17,594 bases of DNA from Smittium culicis (Eukaryota > Kickxellomycota > Harpellomycetes > Harpellales > Legeriomycetaceae). The stretch spans positions 1 through 17,594 of the forward strand of contig LSSN01001783.1 of NCBI GenBank assembly GCA_001970855.1. The letters are read 5' to 3'. Made by a program: the position numbers and the translations under genes. Of this stretch, positions 1 to 10,100 are shown one piece after another. The notes beneath the pieces were generated by a model. That model did no database searches, was not told where the DNA came from, and saw nothing but the letters and a program-made list of their open reading frames with translations. Position 1 is the stretch's first letter. Every line of letters starts with the position of its first letter.

Positions 1-32
<32 letters not shown>
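1..32. repeat. 32-base G homopolymer at window start
   Basis: The first 32 bases are all G. The window boundary coincides with the run, so its true length is unknown. Such a run is rare in DNA this AT-rich. It could be a real homopolymer, a contig end, or a sequencing artefact such as poly-G calling. Two shorter runs occur inside the window (11 C at 1556-1566, 11 G at 12442-12452), so long G/C runs may be genuine in this genome. Confidence 0.9.
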
Positions 33-33
<1 letters not shown>

Positions 34-204
34 GAGTGGTATGATGCCAAACTTGTAAAGCTACATTCCCTTTTTTATTGTGGTTCTAAGAAACTTATGA
101 TTATCGGTTACCTTCAAATTCTAAATAAGAGGTTATAAATCCATTACAGTTCACATACTAAGCCTCCTATGATAACGATAGTGGCACATGATACATTTAA
201 ACTA

Positions 205-208
<4 letters not shown>

Positions 209-243
<35 letters not shown>
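209..243. repeat. (TA)n microsatellite
   Basis: An uninterrupted alternating A/T dinucleotide tract of about 17 units. It is self-complementary, so it could extrude as a cruciform and is expected to vary in length between strains. It has no coding role. Confidence 0.9.
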
Positions 244-246
<3 letters not shown>

Positions 247-1010
247 AGCTATTAATAGCACTGATGGCTAAAAATATACATTTCATCTTGCTCTCATTTT
301 AAATGACTCGTGATGTAATGATAATTTTTTATAAAATTGAAATCTCACCTGCTGTTTCTATTTTTTTTTTTCTTAAACATTCCATGTTTTTATGGCAACA
401 AGAAAAATCAATTGCTATATTTTTAGGTTATTATACAAATCCACCCCCACAATCCCCTCCCCCCCAAATACAATTTTATTTCATATGCTCGTATATCTAA
501 ACTCCTTTTTCTGTGTATGTACATATAGCATCTGGATTTTTTATAGCTCGATATTAATTACTATTCTGGCTAAAAAAAACATCGATACTTAATCAAAGTA
601 TTACTATTATTGTATGTCGCCCACTTTTCAACTAAATAGCCTTTTTTATTTTTTTCATATATTAAAAGCGTATAATTTTCATTCGATTTTCTTGAGGAAT
701 AGTTAAGCCATAACCACTAAAATTGTTTCATTGGATAAATGTATCAAGCCTTTTTAACCTTTTACATACTATTGGCGAATCAGGTTATATAATCGCTTCG
801 CCCACCCATTAATGCTTTTTTTTTTTTATTCATGATAGTCCTTTATTTTTGATACGTTTTTTGCTAATAAAGTTTATACTTTTTGAACAAACAAAAAGTA
901 TTGCACGTTTGCTTTATCCACACTTTACTTTGAAAAAGGCTTAATTTTTCAGCCTTTAAAACTTTTACTCGTTTCTATCCATCGTTACGAATTTTCTTTC
1001 TTAAAACAAC

Positions 1011-1020
1011 TATATATATA
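1011..1020 (+). promoter_or_regulatory. TATA-like element of the toxin-like gene
   Basis: A TATATATATA block ends 81 bases before the ATG at 1102, a plausible yeast TATA position. It is followed by a pyrimidine-rich leader. TA-rich words are common here, so the support is position only. Confidence 0.4.
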
Positions 1021-1101
1021 TTCATTGTTCGTTACACAAAAAAGTTCAATTCATCTGTTCTTTACCTGCACTCTATCTCACTCCTAAATCAAAACTTTAT
1101 A

Positions 1102-1548
1102 ATGGTACATATCGCATCTCTCGGCCTACTATTTGCACTGCCAGTGCTGACCATATCGAATTTTACTGGACATAGTAATATTAACAGCCTGACCAAGCGC
1201 GAAGACAACACCGTCGCCGCCGACTTGCTCCTGAGCAACATCAAAACCGGATTCGCAAGCTATACCGGCGGATGGCTCGTCGACTGCTACGTGAGCGGCC
1301 ACAGAAAAGCCGCGAAAATGTCGTGCTGGACAAATTCCGACAACGGCGGTGCGCCAGGTGACGCATTTTACGCGTTCTTGGCCAACTCGATCAGAAACGT
1401 CGCTGACAACGAGTGCAAGTACGTCGACTATATAAGCGGAAATGGCGGCAACATATCGTGCGTGATCGTTTCCATATATAAGGAAGCATCTGGCAGCGAT
1501 ACGTGCAGAATGCCCCGGATTAGCTATGATAGAACATGCAGCATATAA
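1102..1548 (+). CDS. Secreted cysteine-rich preproprotein, killer-toxin-like
   Basis: A 148-residue protein of unknown family with the layout of a yeast secreted toxin or effector precursor. Residues 1-19 form a signal peptide with a hydrophobic core (SLGLLFALPVLTI). A short propeptide follows and ends in the dibasic site LTKR (30-33), a typical Kex2 cleavage site. The predicted mature chain from E34 is 115 residues and has six cysteines (62, 75, 105, 120, 135, 146), enough for three disulfides. N-glycosylation sequons are N20-F-T (propeptide) and N117-I-S (mature). The ATG is the first in frame and has A at -3 and G at +4. GC is about 51% by hand count, with many GCC, GTC and CGC codons, unlike NOG1 and PCK1, which suggests transfer or an unusual history. 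Its size and Kex2 layout recall SMKT, KP4 or KP6-type killer proteins, but I see no diagnostic motif. A secreted effector or a non-toxic cell-wall protein is equally possible. It appears intact. Confidence 0.75.
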   Translation: MVHIASLGLLFALPVLTISNFTGHSNINSLTKREDNTVAADLLLSNIKTGFASYTGGWLVDCYVSGHRKAAKMSCWTNSDNGGAPGDAFYAFLANSIRNVADNECKYVDYISGNGGNISCVIVSIYKEASGSDTCRMPRISYDRTCSI

Positions 1549-1980
1549 CTGCTCTCCCCCCCCCCCATTGAATCATTTTTTATGTTTAAATTGTCGTTTA
1601 GAATATATACATTTGTAATAATATAATACAAATTAAAACTTTAAATATCCGGTGCCCTATAAATAAAATTCAAATCGCTACAAATGCAGCCGCATTTATC
1701 CCTATTGTGCGATAATAATAACATTCTGTGAAACCTAAATAACACTCATCCTCGGGTCTAAATTTTGTTAGTCAATTATTAATTTAAGTACTCACAAATG
1801 GAATTTATATCTAGAAGAGTACAATGGATTTGTTTAAAAATTATTAAAAAAAATAATAATAATTTCAAAAGTAGATGAAAGAAATGTATTTTAAAAGTGT
1901 GGATTTGTAAGAGTAATAATAATAATAATAAGATAGAATTTATAGAACAGCTGCGAATAGGGAGGAGGAAAAATAATCAT
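1549..1980. other. Convergent intergenic spacer
   Basis: This 432-base spacer separates two genes that converge, the toxin-like gene (+) and NOG1 (-), so it should hold both 3' ends. It begins with an 11-C run (1556-1566). TATGT- and TATATA-like words at about 1580-1610 could serve as yeast 3'-end efficiency elements for the + gene. A (TAA)n microsatellite lies at 1914-1931. I see no gene here. Confidence 0.6.
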
Positions 1981-4028
1981 TTAGCGATAATCAGTTGAAC
2001 CTGCCTTTCGTTTACCACTGAATAAATGTTTAGGCATCTTAGTAAGGATTTGGCGATCTGATTCACCACGTTTAGCAAGCAAGTTGGATTTCCTTTGGAA
2101 TTTGGCTTTCTTCTTGTTAACGACATTCGCCATAGATTCGTTTTGGAGACCTGCTGTAGATCTATCTCTAACAACGCTAACAGAGCGTTGGCTGAATACG
2201 GTGGTGCTATTATTACCCTTCATAGACATCTCTTCGTTACTATCTCTATTCATGATTGAAGTAGGACGTTTACGCTTCGACATTGCCAAAAGACTAGCTG
2301 CTCTATCACCAATATTTCCTGAAATATCAACATTTTTGAATCTTTTTTCAAAGTCCTCAGCTGTGTGTTTAGAGGCGCGCATTTTAGTTGTAATTTTAGG
2401 TCTATTGGTAGTGTTCCTAAGCCTGGATTCTTGTGCCAGTGTTTGTTTCTTAGCTCTAATAGATTTAGCCATTCTAATAATTCTAGCTTCATCTTCATCG
2501 ATTTCTTCAGATCCGTTCTCATGATCGTAAACTCCTTCAGCTTCAAGTTGTTCCTCTTCTTTTTCAAGCATGGCAAGTTTGTGTTCAATATCAGGGTCGA
2601 TAAAGTCAGCAATATTCTTACCGTCAATAATTTCTGGAATAATGTCTTCTTTCCAATCATCGTTCTTGAGCATGTAGTCTTTCTTAAGGTTTATGTTATA
2701 AACACCTGCACCACCATGCATCAATTCAATATCTTTTTCAAGAAGAGGTCTTTCAGGATCTTCTTTATCGTATTTAGGTTTAGCTAGTGCATTTGGAGGA
2801 ATGAAAGGAAGTCTTTCAACGCCATCTCTCTTAGTAGGAACACTAAGATTAATTCTGTTGAGGGAATCTTTAATTTTGCTTCCCTTCAATTTAGACTCTA
2901 CTCTAAACTGCAGTAAAGATTCACATGCCATGTTTCTGGTTTCCATAATACCAGTATCCATATATGAACTAAGTCTGGTAAGCTTTGCATCACCAATTTC
3001 TTCTATGTGTCTGATTTTAGCTTGAACATCTTCAGGTAAATCTTCTAGTTGCATAACATCGGTCTTTGACATTACCAAAAATGTGGGTCTGTTACCAAAC
3101 AATGGCTTTATACTGTTGAATAGAGATAGTTGAGCATCGATACTGTATCCGCATTGTTCAGACAAATCAATGAAAAACATTACGCAAGCACGTAAATGGG
3201 CAAGGGCGGTGATCGATTGCATTTCAATGGTGTTTCTTTCTTCGAGTTCGTGGTCAAGAATTCCTGGAGTGTCAATTACTTGCCATCTAAGATATTTGTA
3301 ATCCATGTGACCTACAAACAAGGACTTTGTGGTGAAAGCATATGGCTGAACGTCGACGTCAGCTCTTGTTACTTTATTCATAAAGCTTGATTTACCGACA
3401 TTTGGGTAACCACAAATAAGAAGGGTGCGGGTATTGGTGTCGATACTAGGCAATCTGGAAAGATGCATTCTTACCTGTTCCAAGTAACCCAAACTGTCTT
3501 TTTGTCTTTTCATAATGGTTGCCATTCTTCCTAAAGCAGCTTTTTTAAGCATTTTGCATCTATAGAGGGAGTCAGCAAATTTGAGCAATCTGACAAGATC
3601 TTTACCAACAGAGGTAATTAGATGTTTTGCGGTATTAATTTGACCAAGAGCTAGTTTATAATGGTCTTTATCGTATAAAACGTTCATAAGATCTGAATAG
3701 AAAGGATGGATGTTCTAATGAGCATTAAAAATAACGTAAGGTTTAAACAAAATTAGAAAATGATGATAGCAAATATTATTATAAGAAATTGAAAAATAGT
3801 TACATCGAGTTGTGGGAAGTCTTGAATAATGAGACCAAGCTTTTCTTCAAAAGTTTCTTGAGTGTATTTGACTTTGCGCATGTAAAACTGTCTGATTCTA
3901 CCGATACTGTATCCAGGATGGACAACAGTTGGAGTTTTGCGCTGAGTCCTGGAGAGGACAATGTCGACAAAGTCGCTACTGGTAGGGACTGGATGTATGC
4001 GCTTAAAGTTGTATAAGGTTTGAGACAT
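1981..4028 (-). CDS. NOG1: Nucleolar GTPase Nog1, 60S ribosome assembly factor (two exons)
   Basis: Spliced coding sequence is the complement of join(1981..3714, 3804..4028), giving 652 residues against about 647 in S. cerevisiae Nog1. Exon 1 (75 residues) carries the conserved segments [14 protein letters not shown] and FYMRKVKYT. Exon 2 restores [20 protein letters not shown] across the junction. GTPase motifs in the full protein are G1 GYPNVGKS (177-184), G3 DTPG (223-226) and G4 SKTD (291-294; NKxD is more usual). The conserved [13 protein letters not shown] and DLSEQCGYS follow. The C-terminal third is charged and basic, and the protein ends in the Nog1-type segment [16 protein letters not shown]. 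In yeast Nog1 is essential, binds pre-60S particles in the nucleolus and is released in the cytoplasm with Rlp24. The ATG at 4028 gives the expected N-terminus. A CTG codon falls at a conserved Leu (ESLLQF), which supports standard decoding. Confidence 0.97.
3715..3803 (-). other. NOG1: Spliceosomal intron of NOG1 (89 nt)
   Basis: On the minus strand the intron begins GTAACT (3803-3798) and ends TTAG at 3715. Removing it joins codon GAT (D75) to AAC (N76) in phase 0 and restores the conserved Nog1 segment FPQLDNIHPF. Reading through gives stop codons. The alternative CAG further downstream (after 3693) would put the reading frame into an immediate stop, so it is excluded. A TTCTAAT word about 40 bases upstream of the acceptor is a possible branch site. 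The classical TACTAAC is absent. Confidence 0.93.
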
Positions 4029-4112
4029 TTTAGCTTATTTGGGTAGTAAGGTCGGACAAAGGGAATGGGTAGGGAAAATGCCAATAAATTCAAAAAAAAT
4101 ACAAAGGAACAG

Positions 4113-4126
4113 TATATATAATATAT
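4113..4126 (-). promoter_or_regulatory. TATA-like element of NOG1
   Basis: An alternating TA block about 85-98 bases upstream of the NOG1 ATG, followed on the minus strand by a pyrimidine-rich leader. Further upstream, A/T blocks at about 4240-4252 resemble the RRPE word AAAAATTTT found near ribosome-biogenesis genes, but such words are expected by chance in DNA this AT-rich. No PAC motif (GATGAG) was seen close by. Confidence 0.35.
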
Positions 4127-7100
4127 GTTCTTGTGAATTTTCTTTACTGGAATTTACACAATTAAAAAGAAATTGTGTTGAGATTTAAAGGTTTTTTATT
4201 TATAGCTTCATATAAATTTGAGTTTTCTTTTTTTTTTCTAAAAAAAATTTTTTATTAGATTTATAAAAAAAAAAAGTTTTTTATATGTATTCATACAAGT
4301 CCTTCCAATAGATGAAATAATTAAAATATTTATTGTCCAATTATTTCAATCGACTATTTATTTATTCAGCAATTACCAGTTGATTAAAATCTAACTTGAC
4401 TTTAATTCCGTTTTTTCGTTCAAAAGCCTAAATAATTTACTCATTCGCTGAATTATATAGTGTAAGCTGTATAAAGCTTGTAATTAGCCAATTGGAAAAT
4501 AATTTGAATTTTTTTTGATTTATATTACGATAATATACTTAAAGCCTATTTTTAAACAAGTATGATCTAACTCATGATTAGCTGGACTTTTCCGCGAATT
4601 TATTTAGCGTTAGTTTATAGCTCATAATTGGATCTATATTATTTTAACCATTTCTTAGCAATATCTTTTCGCCTATAAAGGCGTATAAAGAGTGATTTCA
4701 TGCTATCGAACCATCATTTCGCGATTTATCAGTCTTCCATTACTGAAGTTATTAATACAACAAAATATAGCTCTTAGTTTTTCTAAGTTTAAGCTCAAAA
4801 ATAGTCTGTATTGACTATATATAGTTTAGAAAGAATAAATTTTTTTACTTAAACGGGCCAAATAAACATTTAGTAGATTTCATTTCTAAACTTGCCAATC
4901 AGAGTTTATATATAATTATTGGTTTACAAAAAATTTTTATTTTAGCCTTTAGATTCATTGATGCATTCCAATAAAATTATAATAGTTTATTTATAAAATA
5001 AATTTACACTACAGAACTTTAACGGCTGCCCTTAATAGACACGTATAATGTGTAATCTTTCAAGTATCAAATAAAATATTAGAATACATGATTTTATAGT
5101 ACATTCAATGACTAGATAATTATATTTTACGATATACTTCTTTGAATCTATTTTAACCCAGTCTAAGAATATTTAATCTACAAAATAACTCCATAAAATA
5201 CAAAAATGCCTTTTCATAATCGGAAATTGTAAATTTTATATCTAAAATATTTTTCATTAATAAATTTTAGCTCAAAAAAAGTAAAGATAATACACTTTTA
5301 AAACTAGTATAGAAACTCGAGATTTAGAATATACCAATTTAGGCATAATATTATATCTAATATCCCTAATTAGACTTTTCAAGCTTTTCTTACAATCTAT
5401 TTAAAATGAAAATTTTTTAAATAGATATTGCTGTTATTTGTGGTTAAATACTTTTACTGTCAGTATCGAAGAATACTTGGTAGATTTTTATAATTCAATC
5501 AAAATATAATGCTAGATAAAAATATTCTGACTGATATAAAAATCTTCTGCGGACCAAAAAAAAATCAAATCATTCTTCATAATAATTTTATATAGACTAA
5601 TTCTAAATTCCATAAAATTAAATAAAAGCCGATTTCTTTATGTATATCATATATTTTCACTCCAATTAAGCACAATTTTAATTCCATACTTCTTCAGCCT
5701 TTTTATATATAAATTTTCCATTTTAAGCTATTATTATCTAGACTTATTTTTTAACCTCATCTATTAATTGCTTAGTCATTCTAACATTCCCTTTAATATT
5801 TATCATATTGATTTTTTTACTAAATTACCCTGTATAATTAGTATTGATAACTATATATCAATTCTAAATGATAGAACTGTGGCGGAGCAATGTCAAAAAA
5901 TACTTGATTATCATTAAGGGTATATTCAACTCATATCAATATAATAAAACATGCCATTTATCTAATACTGCTAAACTGCCATTTCAATACTATATTTATG
6001 TGGCTTTTACTAGAATAATATATAAAAATTCATCCCTAAAAATAGCATTATCTTTGTAAAAATAAGTATACCTTTTATCATCTGATTATGCTTTTTTATA
6101 TTCGATTCATAAACTTTAAAGAGCTCTCAGATATGAAACTTGTAAAAATTGAAATTTAAGTAAAGTTGATTTAATATAGCTCAAATAAATCATACTTGGT
6201 GAACATTTAAAATACTTTATTACATATATTATGAGACGAAAAATTTTTTTATATCGAAATCTTTTAATTATGTAGTATTAACTAATAAAAACTCCACCTT
6301 TAATCTTAATTAAAGATATTAAGCTTGTTTTAAATTGGTTAGTTTGATTTATAAAATATAGAACAAATTTAAATTTCAATAAGGCGTAGTAGTAATTAAA
6401 TGTATTTTTTCAAAAAAATATCTGACTAATAATAGTCTATAACTAAACATATTTTAATGCTAAACTTTTTTATTGAATTTAATTAATTATATTTAATTCT
6501 TAAATTATGTATTTTATTAACAATAAGAATTTTATATGAACTTATTATTAATGATTTTTACCTAAATTTTCGAGAGTCATTTTATTTTTATTTTCTGTTG
6601 GCTATTTATATCTCAAAATCAACATCGATTACTAGAAAATTTTTTTTTCTTCAAATTTTACTTATGAGATTGATTTCCTTCCATAGTATAAATTATTTCC
6701 AATAAGTTTTTGAATTTGAGGAATAACCTCGTTTAAAATGTGGCTAAAAAATTCACCAAAACTTTTTTCGTTTTATCAGTATTCATTTTTTTTCTTTGTT
6801 TCTTATGATTTCTTACTCTCCTTTATATTACATTTCGATTTATTTTTCCTCAAGAATTAAAAATATGATTATAGCCACTTTCTATTAATTATGGTAGACT
6901 TATTCTACTAATTTTCTCATTTACACATTATTATGATTTTATATTCATTATAAGCCATGATGTAAATATGTTTACATTTACTGATATGCTCTATATTATG
7001 TTATGATAATTTATTTTTTACACTACTAATTTTAGAATATTATATTTACAATTTTATCTGTAAAAAATCACTTGTATATTTAATTCTTATGAGTTTTAAG

Positions 7101-10100
7101 CTTTGCGAATTGAAATTAAATTTAAAAAATACCAATATTGATATACTTTATTAATAATAATTTTTAAAATGATAGTTTATCCGTAAAATAAATTAATAGA
7201 TTAGTATAATACCTATATTTTTTATAACTGTTAGATATTAAAATATATGCACATTAGTATATTTAAATTTTTTTTGTGAAAAAAAATAAAGTATAGCTTT
7301 TTAAAAAAAATTAAACTTTTCATATAATTTCTGTTTATAAAAATCAGCATTAAATCATAATAAAATGAATATTGTATATCAAATTATAATATCTATTATA
7401 TTTTGGTATTTCATAAATAATATAATCATATAATCTTTTGAAAAAATAGTTAAATAATTTAATTTGTATTTCGTAAATAATCTATAAATTTTTTTGTAAA
7501 AAATGCATATATTACTTGTACTAAATGAAAACCCGATTTAATTAAAAAAATCATAAATAAAAAAATATTAATAATATAGATAATTCAAAGATTATTTATT
7601 GATCAGCAGCTTATTTAATAGTTTATTTTTCACGTTTATTTTATAAAAGCTTTGGCTTTTTAAAAATTGAATGAAAAATAATAGTATTTTTATAGATATA
7701 AATATATTGGATTAGATGAATATAAATATTTTGTTATCTCGTTATAATTTTAAGAAAAATGTGCTTAATTCATAAATAAATGATAAAAAGATATAGCATA
7801 GAAAAAAACTCTATTCCACTTTATTTTAATTGTAATTTTTTTCTCCATTTTTTTTATTAATTTTAATAAATTTAATAGCCAAAAATTATATTCAATTATA
7901 ACTATCGTATATTTTATAGTGTTATTATTTTTTATAAAATTGGCTATTTTCACTAAACTATAACTAATTCATATATTTATCTTTAAATTATTTTTTGGGA
8001 TTTTTATCTATTTTAACTTGTATTAAATGAGTATTAGTACTTTATAAAACCTCGATATTATCAATTATTGATTGATACATGATAATTTTCTTTGTTCTAG
8101 CTTAGTCAAATATTTTGTGTATATATTAGAATAAGTTATATATTATATTTCCAAGCCAGTAATTTATAAATATATATTCAAATCTGTTTTTTAAGCCAAA
8201 ATCACGATAATAAAAATATTAATTCTTGAATATCATTTTTCTTAAATTTATACGAATAACTTTTATCATTGTACTATGGTTTTAAAATATCTTCATTTAC
8301 TAAAAATAATTTAGAAAAAAATATTATGAGCTAAAATGCTAAATATTGTATTGAATATAGTTAATAATTTATACTATATTTAAACTTTCTATTTTAGTTA
8401 AAACCAGTTACTTTTTATTAAATGATATTTCAAAGAAAAAAATTCCAAAAATATCCCTGCAACTATTTTTATACATAATTTTTATATCAATAATATATTT
8501 CATTTGTTTCTTAATATAAAAAAGAAACCACTAAAAAATTTAATCATAAATTTTTATTCTATTGAGTTTAATAATAATAATTATTATTTTATTATTTTTT
8601 TTTTGTCTCATAGAGTTTATTAAACATAATTTAAAAGTATACAAAATACTATAAAAAAATATTTAAAAAGTTATAAAAAATAATAAAAAAATAATTTTTC
8701 AACCGACCCCCCTCCGCCGCTCTAGCAGCTCCATACCCATTGGGCATTGGTTCAAGGGGGCTGGTGAATCACTTATACTTTGCATTATAAGTGTTCTGGG
8801 CACGCGGATGCCGTTCAAAAAATTTGGCTGTTTCCAGCTTAAAATTTAAATTAACCTTAGCTTCGCCCAGTAATTATATTAATAATAGATTTGAATTGTT
8901 TGAATTATATTTATTTTAATTCTTTACATATTTTTTTTATTTATGTGTATAAAAAAAAATTTAAATTAAAAAGTTAATGTTTGATTTATGTACGTAATTT
9001 ATAATTTTGCTATAGAATTTAATTACTGAATCATCGATAATTAATGCATAATAAAATTATTGATTTTATTAATTAAACATATCCTTTTTATTGACATTTT
9101 ATATACATAGTGTAAATTTTGATTATAAAAAATACTGAAATTATAAACGAAAATTTGTATTTGATTATTTTCATATTAATTTATACAAACTGGACACTTT
9201 TAGTAATGCTTTAAGCTAAATGTAATAAAAAATTTTATTTAGGCTTATAATTTTAAATAAAAAAGTAATTTATATATGTATATTATTAATATAATCACAA
9301 ATTTTAAACCAGAAAAAACTGCATTTAGGGGTATTAAAATAAAACCGCCTATTTCTATGTTTTTATCAATAATATTTAAAATAAACAATGCAAGGTTACA
9401 TTTTAATGAAAATTATTATTTTTATAGTTTTAATTTACTAATTTACAACGCATTAGAAATATAAATTATATAATAATGTTTTTTATAATTTAATTTTTTA
9501 TTAAAAGAAAGGTTTGTTATTATTTTACTTTTTTTTCTAATTTTTATACTATTTTCTAAAGTTATTCACCAAGAAATTAAATTATTTTTAATTATAATAT
9601 AAACATACTTTTTTATTTAAATCCTGGTACAAATTTTTGTATAAAAAATATTTTTTCCATTTTTTTAATAATTTTTAATAGCTTGCATCATTATTTTACA
9701 TTCTATCATTTATAAACTAGATAAACTTTAAAAATATTTAAGGAATTATTTTATAATTCATTAAATTAAATGTTATTATCATAGTGCTAATTAATCAAGT
9801 CTGAATTATTTATATTTTTAGCATTATAATTTATTTTAGTAGAGAATGATGATCAAAGTTCTACAAAGAATTTTTTATATGGAATATAGCTATTTAAAAG
9901 TGTCTTTATATTAAATACCAACTAATCTTTTAAAATTCGCGATTATCACCTGTTTTATATATCTAAAAAATGCGAAAGCTTTTTTATATTTATAGCAGAT
10001 TATAGTTTAATTCTTATTATATTTCTCGAAGAATTGTTATTTTTATTTATATTAAAACTATATCTATTATGTATGAGAATCAGTTTATTAATTATTTCTT

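Larger units (their letters stand above)
33..1101. other. AT-rich intergenic region upstream of the toxin-like gene
   Basis: No convincing gene is visible. Open frames at about 303-592 are low-complexity and rich in F, I and Y, with no recognisable motif, and I treat them as chance. The stretch has many T tracts and a C-rich patch near 442-468. The pyrimidine-rich part at about 900-1100 is probably the promoter and 5' leader of the gene starting at 1102. Confidence 0.6.

Noticed and set aside
2084..2787. Plus-strand open frames opposite NOG1
   Set aside because: They are antisense shadows of the NOG1 coding sequence and show no independent features.
8721..8820. Possible tRNA or tRNA-derived element in the GC island (GGTTCAAG on +, AGAGCGGCGGA on -)
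   Set aside because: Neither strand gives an acceptor stem, D, anticodon and T arms in the right order. The anticodon-like hairpin is 8 bp with an 8-base loop, and no proper T arm or B box follows.
9982..9992. TTTTATATTTA, a match to the ARS consensus
   Set aside because: Such 11-mers are expected repeatedly by chance in 80-90% AT DNA, so it does not locate an origin.
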